Origin: Geitlerinema sp. PCC 7407
GTDB lineage: Bacteria; Cyanobacteriota; Cyanobacteriia; PCC-7407
Reading direction: 5' to 3'
NCBI RefSeq assembly: GCF_000317045.1
Contig: NC_019703.1
Span: 3,336,501-3,400,500 of the forward strand
DNA length: 64,000 bases
This document shows positions 1 to 6,696 of the stretch, in pieces. The notes beneath the pieces were generated by a model. That model had not been told where the DNA came from. It did not search any database and worked only from the letters and a program-made list of their open reading frames with translations. Both the position numbers and the translations under genes were made by a program. Numbering within the stretch: position 1 is the first letter of the stretch; each line of letters opens with the position of its first letter.

Positions 1-2
1 AA

Positions 3-575
3 GATGCGGGGCTGTTGCTTCAGCTCGATGTGATCGCGCGCCAGAGCGCCATCCAGCAGGCCAAGCGCCATTCCCTCGAAAGCCTCTTGTTCATTAACTT
101 TGCGCCGACGTCGGTGTACGATCCGGCGACCTGCCTGCGCAAGACGGTGCGGGCGATCGATGAGGCGGGAATTCCCCACAATCGGGTGGTGTTTGAGGTG
201 ATGGAGTCGGCTCAGCTGACGGAGCTCAATCACCTACTCAAGATTCTGCGCTTCTATAAGGAAGCAGGATTTTTGGTGGCGCTGGATGATTTTGGGGCGG
301 GTTATTCCAATTTGAATTTGATTCACCAAATTCGGCCCGACTTTATCAAGCTCGATCGCCATCTGATTAGCAATGTCCACAGCGATCCTTACAAGGCGCT
401 GATCACTGAGAAGTTGCTGGAGATGGCTCACCAGCTAGAAATCCAGACCGTGGCAGAGGGCATTGAGACCCTGGAGGAACTGAACTGGGTGCGCGATCGC
501 GGCGCGACCTATGCCCAAGGGTTTTTGATCGCGCGGCCCGCAGAGGCGCCGATTAAGCGGGCTGCGTCGGTGTAG
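3..575 (+). CDS. EAL-domain protein, C-terminal part (5' end outside window)
   Basis: This is the C-terminal part of an EAL domain, the family of cyclic-di-GMP phosphodiesterases. The frame is open to the window edge, so the true start and any upstream sensor or GGDEF domain are not visible. Motifs seen, in order: FEVMES (metal-binding Glu region), DDFGAGYSNL, PDFIKLDR, AEGIETLEEL and the closing GATYAQGFLIARP. The DDFG and AEGIET blocks contain the acidic and Glu residues of active EAL enzymes, so the visible half looks catalytically competent. The initial EAL signature lies outside. Function as a c-di-GMP hydrolase is inferred from the family; degenerate EAL proteins that only bind c-di-GMP also exist. 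Confidence 0.9.
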   Translation, partial: DAGLLLQLDVIARQSAIQQAKRHSLESLLFINFAPTSVYDPATCLRKTVRAIDEAGIPHNRVVFEVMESAQLTELNHLLKILRFYKEAGFLVALDDFGAGYSNLNLIHQIRPDFIKLDRHLISNVHSDPYKALITEKLLEMAHQLEIQTVAEGIETLEELNWVRDRGATYAQGFLIARPAEAPIKRAASV

Positions 576-613
576 GCGATCGCCCTTCCAAGAGGCTCCG
601 CCAACAGCAGGGC

Positions 614-1105
614 CTAGGCAGATTGGGAGCTGGTGGCTGGGCGGTGCCGAGGGCGCGGCTGGGGGAGCTGGCTCTCAAATTTGCGTAGATAATTCCAGCC
701 GGTGACGCTGCTGATTTTCTTGCCGGTGACCTGCTCGATCCAGCGGGCCACTTTGGGACCGCTCCACAGCCCGCCGTCGGGGGGCGGCGCCTGCAAAAGC
801 TGGAGCAGTTCTGTTTGCTGCTCGAGGTTGAGGATGGGCTTTTGGCCACCCGGGTTTGCGCGGTGCCGATCGACGAGACCGTCGGGACCGTGTTCGTTGT
901 AGCGATGGACGAGCTTGCGTACCCAGTCGGGAGTGAAGCCGATCACTTCGGCGACTTGCTCAGCGCTGGGGGGTTTGGTTGGTCGACTAAGAAGCCAAAT
1001 GGCCTGCCACCGAGAGCGTTCCTTGGCATCTCGGCAGGCCCGGTATCGTTGGGTCAGTTCTTCGTAGCTGAGATGGGGAACGAGCTTGATCCGAGCTTGA
1101 GCCAT
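614..1105 (-). CDS. Stand-alone IS630-type helix-turn-helix protein, 163 aa
   Basis: The protein resembles the N-terminal DNA-binding half of IS630/Tc1-type transposases: a first helix-turn-helix at about residues 45-75 (VAEVIGFTPDWVRKLVHRYNEHGPDGL), a GGQKPIL linker, and a second winged-helix-like part at about residues 95-145 (WSGPKVARWIEQVTGK). The DDE catalytic half is absent, and no in-frame continuation is visible downstream, where the EAL gene ends only 38 bp away. No terminal inverted repeats were noticed. It may be a transposase remnant or a domesticated DNA-binding protein; the clean ATG-to-stop frame favours an expressed protein. No target can be inferred. Confidence 0.75.
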   Translation of the reverse strand: MAQARIKLVPHLSYEELTQRYRACRDAKERSRWQAIWLLSRPTKPPSAEQVAEVIGFTPDWVRKLVHRYNEHGPDGLVDRHRANPGGQKPILNLEQQTELLQLLQAPPPDGGLWSGPKVARWIEQVTGKKISSVTGWNYLRKFESQLPQPRPRHRPATSSQSA

Positions 1106-1195
1106 GCAACCGGGAAAGATTCAGAAGGAAGAAGGTCTTAGCCCAGATATTATAGTGGCTGTGCCATGGGCTGGGATCCGCAGTAGGCGAGAACT

Positions 1196-2242
1196 TTAGC
1201 CCTGCAAAAAGGCATCTAAAAGTTCGTCGGCACCAAAGCGAACGGGATCGGTGCAGGGCAGGCCGGTTTTTGCTCGGACAACGGCGATCGCGAGCTGAGC
1301 GGCAGGCTCATCGAGGTGGGCCGTGTTGAGGGCGATCGCCGCTACGCGCGGATGGCCAAACAGGCCAGCTCCCGCCGCCAAAGTCTCATAGAGGGGCACC
1401 ACCTCCGGCAGCGGCGGAATCAGCAAATCGGGAAAGTTGCGCAGGTGGTCCTGACCAGCGCGATGGACCAGCACCAAGTGGGTCGGCTGAGCGCCCCGCA
1501 TCAGCGGCAGCGTCGCAGTGGAAGCCGGATGGAGCAGGGAGCCTTGGCCCTCGACCCAGAGAATGTCTTGGTCCGGGGCGGCCTGGATCACGGCCTGCTC
1601 GACGGCCCCCGCCGCAAAGTCCACGCGCACGGCATCCAGGGCCACGCCTTCCCCCGCGATCATCAGGCCCGCTTGGCCGGTGGCGATGAATTTGGAGCGC
1701 AGACCTCGCTTTTGGGCCTGGCGATGCAGCTCTAGCGTGGTGGACATTTTGCCGACGCCCATGTCGGTGCCGACGGCCAGAACTCGCTGACAGGGGAGCG
1801 ATCGCGCTTGGCCGGTGCCGGTGCGCAGCCCCGGAGGCTCCTGGCGCACGTCCCAGATCTGCTGTCCCGGCCGCAAGAGTCCCTGAAATTCTGGGTCTGT
1901 GGCCAAGGGCGTATGGAGCCCATTGAGGATGGACACGCCAGCGGCGATCGCCGCTCGGATTTCCTGGCGCCACTCCGGGGGCAAGGCACCGCCCGAGGGC
2001 GCAATGCCGATGGCCAGCACCGTGGGCTGATGGGCCAGGGCCGCCTGTACCGAATCCACGATGGGCGCTGAGGCCGCAATGCCCGTCAAGGCTTCTAGAT
2101 TTTGGCCCGCCGTTTGGCGATCGATCACGGCTACGGGCTGGGCAGCGCTGTAGCGCAGCAGGGCCAAGCCGGTTTTGCCCTGGGAAGTCAAAATGCCGTC
2201 ATGCAGCAGCACGGCCAAGCGATCGCTAGTGCTCAGGCGCAC
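1196..2242 (-). CDS. dgcN: DUF1611 protein, DgcN-like (D-glutamate N-acetyltransferase family)
   Basis: This 348-residue DUF1611 protein has an N-terminal Rossmann-like part (IGIAPSGGALPPEW, about residues 77-90) and a C-terminal P-loop domain with Walker A GTDMGVGKMSTT at about residue 158. It also carries the family blocks FIATGQAGLMIAGEG and EGQGSLLHP. DgcN of marine bacteria in this family acetylates D-glutamate, and the partner DgcA then racemises N-acetyl-D-Glu to the L form. The start is a GTG preceded by AGGAG at nine-base spacing, inside the end of the upstream epimerase gene (17 bp overlap), so translation of the pair is probably coupled. The substrate is inferred from the gene pair, not proven here. 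Confidence 0.8.
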   Translation of the reverse strand: MRLSTSDRLAVLLHDGILTSQGKTGLALLRYSAAQPVAVIDRQTAGQNLEALTGIAASAPIVDSVQAALAHQPTVLAIGIAPSGGALPPEWRQEIRAAIAAGVSILNGLHTPLATDPEFQGLLRPGQQIWDVRQEPPGLRTGTGQARSLPCQRVLAVGTDMGVGKMSTTLELHRQAQKRGLRSKFIATGQAGLMIAGEGVALDAVRVDFAAGAVEQAVIQAAPDQDILWVEGQGSLLHPASTATLPLMRGAQPTHLVLVHRAGQDHLRNFPDLLIPPLPEVVPLYETLAAGAGLFGHPRVAAIALNTAHLDEPAAQLAIAVVRAKTGLPCTDPVRFGADELLDAFLQG

Positions 2243-3284
2243 GGTGGTTTACTCCTAGACCGGGTTGATCGGGCGGCACGAGGCGGCCCCCTTGCATCCT
2301 AGCGCCACTGAACGGATCGTCCAGCAAGTTGAGGTGGCTATCGAGATCGAGGTGATCGGCCAGGGGCGAAAGCTGGGCCGCAGCGGTGTTGGACAGGGCG
2401 CTGTCGGAGTAGCAGCCAAACATCACCTGGAGGCCGCAGGCCCGGGCGGTGTGGACCATGCGCTGGGCCTCGGAGAGGCCGCCCGCCTTCATGAGCTTGA
2501 TGTTGATGCCGTGGACTTTGCCAGCCAGCACCGGAATGTCGCGACTGGTGAAGCAGCTCTCATCGGCGAACAGGGGCAGGGGCGATCGCCCGTAGAGTGC
2601 CGGCAAGTCAGCTTCTTGGCCCCGAGCCAGGGGCTGCTCCAGATAGCGAACCCCGCGATCGCTCAGCCAGTCCGCCATGGCGATCGCGTCCTTCAGGCTC
2701 CAGCCCCCATTGGCATCGACAAAAAACTGCGAGCCCGGAGGCGCCTCCTCCTGCACCGCCAGAAACATCGCCTGATCCGCCTCGATGCCTTCGGGACTGC
2801 CCAGCTTCACCTTAAAGAGTCTCGCCGGAAACACCTCCAGCCAGCCCCGCAGCCGCTCCCGCGCCGCCTCCGGCGAACTGATGCCGATGGTCACCGAAAT
2901 GGGCGCTGTCGTCCGCTGGACATCGAGCCCCCACAATCGCCACAGGGGCAGCTGCACCCGCTTGCCAAGCCAGTCGTGGAGGGCCATGTCCAGCCCTGCC
3001 CAGGCCGCCGACAGGAGCCCCGCCTCTCGGCAGTGGGCCTCGATGGCTTGGCGATCGCCCGCATGGAAGCGCTCTAGGTCCGGCAATACCGTCGCCAGAG
3101 ACGCGGCGATCGCCTCTGGGGTCTGCTGCACCTCCCCGATCGAAAAGGCCGTCGCCTCGCCCCAGCCTTCGATGCCGTCCTGCTGCACCCGGATCCACCC
3201 ATTGGTGGACTCCGCCGTGGTGCCTCGGCTGATGCGCAGGGCAAAGCGTTTGTGGACCGTGAAAGGCTCTAGGAAAACCTGCAT
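2226..3284 (-). CDS. dgcA: Enolase-superfamily dipeptide epimerase / N-acetyl-D-Glu racemase (DgcA-like)
   Basis: This is a mandelate racemase/muconate lactonising-type enolase-superfamily enzyme. It has the base pair KVK (about residue 153) and IKLMKAGG, and metal ligands in VDANGGW, LEQPL and ADES. The late DLDSHL matches the DxD motif of Ala-Glu dipeptide epimerases, so two substrates are possible: L-Ala-D/L-Glu from peptidoglycan recycling, or N-acetyl-D-glutamate as in DgcA. The tight pairing with a DUF1611 gene favours the second reading. An ATG at 3284 is preferred over an upstream in-frame GTG at 3305 because the conserved N-terminal strand begins there. The 3' end overlaps dgcN by 17 bp. 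Confidence 0.82.
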   Translation of the reverse strand: MQVFLEPFTVHKRFALRISRGTTAESTNGWIRVQQDGIEGWGEATAFSIGEVQQTPEAIAASLATVLPDLERFHAGDRQAIEAHCREAGLLSAAWAGLDMALHDWLGKRVQLPLWRLWGLDVQRTTAPISVTIGISSPEAARERLRGWLEVFPARLFKVKLGSPEGIEADQAMFLAVQEEAPPGSQFFVDANGGWSLKDAIAMADWLSDRGVRYLEQPLARGQEADLPALYGRSPLPLFADESCFTSRDIPVLAGKVHGINIKLMKAGGLSEAQRMVHTARACGLQVMFGCYSDSALSNTAAAQLSPLADHLDLDSHLNLLDDPFSGARMQGGRLVPPDQPGLGVNHRAPEH

Positions 3285-3490
3285 GCTGGGAGTTACCAGT
3301 TCCACATCACCATTTGATCATCCAGGGTATCAGTGCCCTGGCGGCTAAGCATCCTATCAACGACACCCCAGCCAAAAATCTTCTCAGAGTTCCATAGCAA
3401 CCCGTCAGCCTGGCAGGTATCGTGAGGGCAACTATCTCAATATAGATTTGAGTTTGACCCTATACGCTGCTGCACCAAGGACAAAGAGTC

Positions 3491-4195
3491 ATGTCTACGA
3501 AGGAAATCGCGATCGCCGCTGCTGACCAGGGAAGCTTCAGCGCCTACCTCGCCACACCCCCCAGCGGGACAGGGCCTGGCCTGGTGATTATTCAAGAAAT
3601 CTTTGGCGTGAATGAGGTCATGCGTCACATCGCCGATCGGTATGCGGCGGCTGGGTATGTGGCCGTGGTGCCCGACCTGTTTTGGCGGCAAGAGCCGGGC
3701 ATCCAGCTCACCGACCGCACCGACGAAGACTGGAAGCGAGCCTTCGAACTCTATCAGGGCTTCGATGTCGATAAAGGCATTACCGATCTCAACAGCACTC
3801 TGCAAACCCTGCGTCACCTGCCCAGCTGCAACGGTCGCGTGGGCTCGGTGGGCTTTTGCCTGGGCGGTCTGCTAGCCTACCTGATGGCTACCCGCACCGA
3901 CACCGACTGCAGCGTCAGCTACTACGGCGTGTCCATCGACCAGTACCTAGCTGAGGCCGCCAATATTCACCAGCCGCTGATGCTGCACCTGGCCGAAAAA
4001 GATCAGTTTGTCTCGCCCGAGGCCCAGGCCACGATCCGTCAAGCCCTGGATGGCCACGAGCAGGTGACGCTGCACTCCTACGGCGGGGTAGATCACGCCT
4101 TTGCGCGCTTTGGAGGGCAGACCTACGACGATGCAGCCGCCACCCTGGCCAACGGGCGAACCGAGGAATTTTTGCGATCGCACCTCAAGGGCTAA
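3491..4195 (+). CDS. Dienelactone hydrolase family protein
   Basis: This 234-residue alpha/beta hydrolase matches carboxymethylenebutenolidase (dienelactone hydrolase) in length. The nucleophile elbow is GFCLGG (Cys at about residue 123), followed by Asp in AEKDQFV and His in VDHAFA, which complete the Cys-Asp-His triad. IIQEIFGVNE near the N-terminus is also typical. An AAGGA site lies nine bases before the ATG. The 3' end overlaps the convergent LysR gene by 11 bp. Upstream, positions 3436-3452 hold a small dyad (CTCAA, seven bases, TTGAG) that could be a regulator site. In bacteria that degrade chloroaromatics these enzymes act on dienelactones; in cyanobacteria the substrate is usually unknown. 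Confidence 0.88.
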   Translation: MSTKEIAIAAADQGSFSAYLATPPSGTGPGLVIIQEIFGVNEVMRHIADRYAAAGYVAVVPDLFWRQEPGIQLTDRTDEDWKRAFELYQGFDVDKGITDLNSTLQTLRHLPSCNGRVGSVGFCLGGLLAYLMATRTDTDCSVSYYGVSIDQYLAEAANIHQPLMLHLAEKDQFVSPEAQATIRQALDGHEQVTLHSYGGVDHAFARFGGQTYDDAAATLANGRTEEFLRSHLKG

Positions 4196-5090
4196 CGCTG
4201 CCAACCAAATCGGGGGCGATCGCCCGCACCACCTCCAAAAAACGCTGCACCGTCGGCGAGGTGTCGTGGGTGCGCCACACCAGAGCGATCGTCGCTTTGG
4301 GCGTCGGCTCCGCCACCGGCCGGTAGATCACCCCCGTGCGCTGGAGATTTTGCAGCGACGCAGGCACCAGCGCAACGCCCATCCCCGCCGCCACCAAGCT
4401 GACGATGGTCTGCATCTGAATCGCCTCTTGGACCACGTTCGGGCTAAAGTCTGCCTGCTGACACAGACTAATAATCTGGTCATAGAGCCCCGGAGCCAGA
4501 GGGCGGGGAAACAAAATAAACGGCTCACCAGCCAGCGATCCCAGGGCGATCGCCGCCTGCCGCCCCAAAGCATGGTGCTCCGGCAGCGCCACCACCAGCG
4601 GCTCCCCAAAAATCGTCATCTGGCTAAACGCCTCATCCTCCACCGGCGGCCGCATAAACCCCACATCCATCCGGCCCTCCCGCAGCCGCTGGACCTGCTG
4701 ATCCGTCGTCAGCTCCCGCAGGCTCAGATCAATATCGCCAAACCGACTGCGGAACGCTTGCAGCATCGGCGGCAGCACATTGTAGGCCGCCGAGCTGACA
4801 AACCCGACCACCAGCTTGCCCGTCTCGCCCCGGCTGGTGCGCCGCCCCAGCTCCACCGCCTGCTCCAGCTGCCGCAGCAGCCGCCGCGCCTCCCGCAAAA
4901 ACACCGCCCCCGCCTCCGTCAGCTCCACGCTCCGCTTCGTGCGCCGAAACAGCTCAAATCCCAGCTCTTTCTCGAGCTGGCGGATTTGCTGGCTCAGGGG
5001 CGGCTGGGCCATCTGCAAGCGCTCCGCCGCCCGCCCAAAGTGCAGCTCCTCCGCCACCGCCACAAAATACCGCAGATGCCGCAGCTCCAT
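4185..5090 (-). CDS. LysR-family transcriptional regulator (BenM/CbnR-like)
   Basis: This is a full-length 301-residue LysR regulator. The winged helix-turn-helix at residues 1-60 includes FGRAAERLQMAQPPLSQQIRQLEKELGFELFRRTKRSVELT, quoted as blocks: FGRAAERLQMAQ, PPLSQQIRQLE, LGFELFRR. The effector domain follows from about residue 90. The N-terminus ELRHLRYFVAVAEELHFGRA resembles the BenM/CatM/CbnR group, which controls aromatic-ring catabolic genes. Its convergent neighbour is a dienelactone hydrolase, an enzyme of the same pathways, so a regulatory link is plausible though not shown. The gene is divergent from the MerR gene, with about 150 bp between the starts. Confidence 0.9.
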   Translation of the reverse strand: MELRHLRYFVAVAEELHFGRAAERLQMAQPPLSQQIRQLEKELGFELFRRTKRSVELTEAGAVFLREARRLLRQLEQAVELGRRTSRGETGKLVVGFVSSAAYNVLPPMLQAFRSRFGDIDLSLRELTTDQQVQRLREGRMDVGFMRPPVEDEAFSQMTIFGEPLVVALPEHHALGRQAAIALGSLAGEPFILFPRPLAPGLYDQIISLCQQADFSPNVVQEAIQMQTIVSLVAAGMGVALVPASLQNLQRTGVIYRPVAEPTPKATIALVWRTHDTSPTVQRFLEVVRAIAPDLVGSVSP

Positions 5091-5170
5091 CTCCTGGCTA
5101 CCAGACAGACCTCATCTGTAGATCGTGACAGGCTTTGCCAGGTTTTGAGCGGTCAAGCTGTGATCAACCC

Positions 5171-5202
5171 TTGACCCTCTAGTCAGCTTGAGTGTTTAAG
5201 CT
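5171..5202 (+). promoter_or_regulatory. MerR-type promoter/operator of the downstream merR gene
   Basis: A TTGACC -35 hexamer (5171-5176) and a TAAGCT -10 hexamer (5197-5202) are separated by 20 bp. The spacer carries a dyad: CCCTCTAG (from 5175) against CTTGAGTG. An over-long spacer with a central dyad is the hallmark of promoters activated by MerR proteins through DNA twisting. The merR start lies 40 bp downstream, so the gene is probably autoregulated. Confidence 0.7.
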
Positions 5203-5242
5203 AAAGGAGTGACCTTTTGAAGACCGCCGGGAGAAAGCACCT

Positions 5243-5713
5243 ATGCTGACCGCTAATTTGCTGAAAATCGGGGAAATCTCCAAGAAAACGGGCGTCTCAG
5301 TGGGCACGCTGCGCTACTACGAGAGCTTGCGCCTGCTACAGCCAGCAGAGCGCGGCGAGAACAGCTATCGCTACTATCACCCAGACACCGTTGAACAGGT
5401 GCAGTTCATCAAGCAAGCTCAGGCGCTTGGCTTCTCCCTCGACGACATTCGCAGCATTCTAGAGGTGCGCAATCACGGCCAAATGCCCTGCGATCTAGTG
5501 CAAACGCTGCTACAGCAAAAAATTGCTCACCTCGACTCCCAAATTCAGCAGATGATCGCCTTCAAAGAGGAGCTAGAGGAATACCGCGATCGCTGGTCAA
5601 AAATGTCGGACTCGAAGATGGCCAGTCATCTCAGCGAAGATCAGGTCTGCCCCCTGATTGCGACTGTTTCTTTAGACACGAACAGCAAGCCAAATCAGAG
5701 CCTAGAGCGTTAG
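5243..5713 (+). CDS. MerR-family transcriptional regulator (heavy-metal type)
   Basis: This 156-residue MerR regulator has the DNA-binding domain at residues 6-75 (IGEISKKTGVSVGTLRYYESLRLL, with YRYYHPDTVEQVQFIKQAQALGFSLDDIRSIL seen in blocks), then a long dimerisation helix (about 85-120). Cysteines occur at NHGQMPCDLVQ and near the C-terminus (QVCPLI). That spacing resembles the ZntR/CadR/CueR-type group, with one Cys before and one after the dimer helix, but a canonical C-terminal metal loop is not evident. No metal exporter is adjacent, so the ligand is unknown. Its own promoter has a MerR-type 20-bp spacer. A bidirectional terminator follows. Confidence 0.9.
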   Translation: MLTANLLKIGEISKKTGVSVGTLRYYESLRLLQPAERGENSYRYYHPDTVEQVQFIKQAQALGFSLDDIRSILEVRNHGQMPCDLVQTLLQQKIAHLDSQIQQMIAFKEELEEYRDRWSKMSDSKMASHLSEDQVCPLIATVSLDTNSKPNQSLER

Positions 5714-5778
5714 AAAAAGACAAATTTTGCCTGGTTCTTCCAGGGCGCTATTTTTGCGTAAAAAGGCGCATTTTTAGC

Positions 5779-5820
5779 AAAATTGCGGCACCTCTTTACA
5801 CTTAGAAGTACCGCAATTTT
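5779..5820. terminator. Bidirectional rho-independent terminator between merR and rhodanese genes
   Basis: Perfect inverted arms AAAATTGCGG (5779-5788) and CCGCAATTTT (5811-5820) flank a 22-base loop. A/T tracts lie on both outer sides, fitting termination of the convergent genes on either side. Confidence 0.7.
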
Positions 5821-5897
5821 AGTTCAGATTCTAGCGAGTTGCGATCGCACAATTAATACGATCGTAATCAACAAATTTGCGCCATTTCTGCACAAAT

Positions 5898-6383
5898 TTA
5901 TTGATTTTTAGCCGCCTTCTGAGTTCTTTCCTGGGTTGCCATACGAGAGATAACGTTATATTCTCCCGCACCCAAGTTGCCGTTTTCTTGAATCCCTTCG
6001 GTCGGTCCACCAACGGCTTTCCAGCCCTCCAGGCCGCCCTTGATTTCAGCGACGTTGCGGAAGCCCGCTGTGCGCAGTTGGCTGACGGCTTGGGCGGTCT
6101 GGCCTTCGTCGGCGCCGTAGAGATAGATGTCTCGTACCGGCTCCAGAGCAGCCCGGACGCGATCCACCAGCGTATCCAGGGGCATCGAAATCGCTCCCAA
6201 GATTCGGCCGTTATTAAAGGCCTCGCGATCGCGCACATCAATGATCGTGAGCGCAGGTTCGCCCCACTCCAAACGCGCTTTCAAATCTTGGGCGCTAGAG
6301 TGCTCCTTAAACTTGGGCGGAGTCGGCGTCAAGTTTGGCATTTTATCTTTGGCGTTTTGCAGAGTATCAGAGATATTGTCCAT
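5898..6383 (-). CDS. Rhodanese-like domain protein lacking the catalytic cysteine
   Basis: A 161-residue protein with one rhodanese fold: TIIDVRDREAFNNGRILGA (split: IIDVRDREAF, NNGRILGAISMP) and the late AGFRNVAEIKGGLEGW. The active-site loop, normally C-R-x-G after a hydrophobic strand, reads YLYGADEGQTAQA, so the Cys is replaced by Gly. Sulfur transfer by the usual persulfide route is therefore not expected; a binding or scaffold role is inferred. A short C-terminal extension (about residues 130-161) is basic and polar. A hairpin lies in its 5' leader at 6423-6448. Many cyanobacteria have such proteins; none of the neighbours suggests a partner. Confidence 0.85.
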   Translation of the reverse strand: MDNISDTLQNAKDKMPNLTPTPPKFKEHSSAQDLKARLEWGEPALTIIDVRDREAFNNGRILGAISMPLDTLVDRVRAALEPVRDIYLYGADEGQTAQAVSQLRTAGFRNVAEIKGGLEGWKAVGGPTEGIQENGNLGAGEYNVISRMATQERTQKAAKNQ

Positions 6384-6422
6384 GGTTAAGTTTTTGTTAG
6401 ATTCCCCTGCACTCTAATGAAG

Positions 6423-6448
6423 AAAGAGAGTTACTTTTATCTCTCTTT
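6423..6448 (-). promoter_or_regulatory. Hairpin in the leader of the rhodanese gene
   Basis: Arms AAAGAGAG (6423-6430) and CTCTCTTT (6441-6448) enclose a 10-base AT-rich loop, about 40 bp upstream of the rhodanese start on the minus strand. It is not followed by a T run, so it is not an obvious terminator; it may be an operator or an RNA structure. The rest of 6384-6618 is AT-rich and shows no gene. Confidence 0.35.
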
Positions 6449-6618
6449 GGTCATAGGCTCTAAACAATCTCCCCTGGGGAATAGCGCTGTCTGAAAAGCA
6501 GTAATTTTAATGATTCTGGGCGCAAATCATCGAGGATTTTCACGGAAAACCCCAGATTATCAACTCGATGCTTTTTGAGCGGAATCAGCAGAGTTGAATA
6601 GCGTTTTTGTCGCTAAAA

Positions 6619-6652
6619 CAGATAAATATAAAAGCGTTTCAGCTTTTATCTG
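6619..6652 (-). terminator. Probable terminator of the GT39 gene
   Basis: CAGATAAA (6619-6626) pairs with TTTATCTG (6645-6652), with an inner AAAAGC/GCTTTT stem. Reading the minus strand, the hairpin is followed by TTTTAGCG. It lies about 45 bp past the glycosyltransferase stop. The imperfect stem makes the call moderate. Confidence 0.5.
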
Positions 6653-6696
6653 GGTTTTCGTGACGAGCGCTCCTTCATGCAGCCTTTTGAGCCAGC

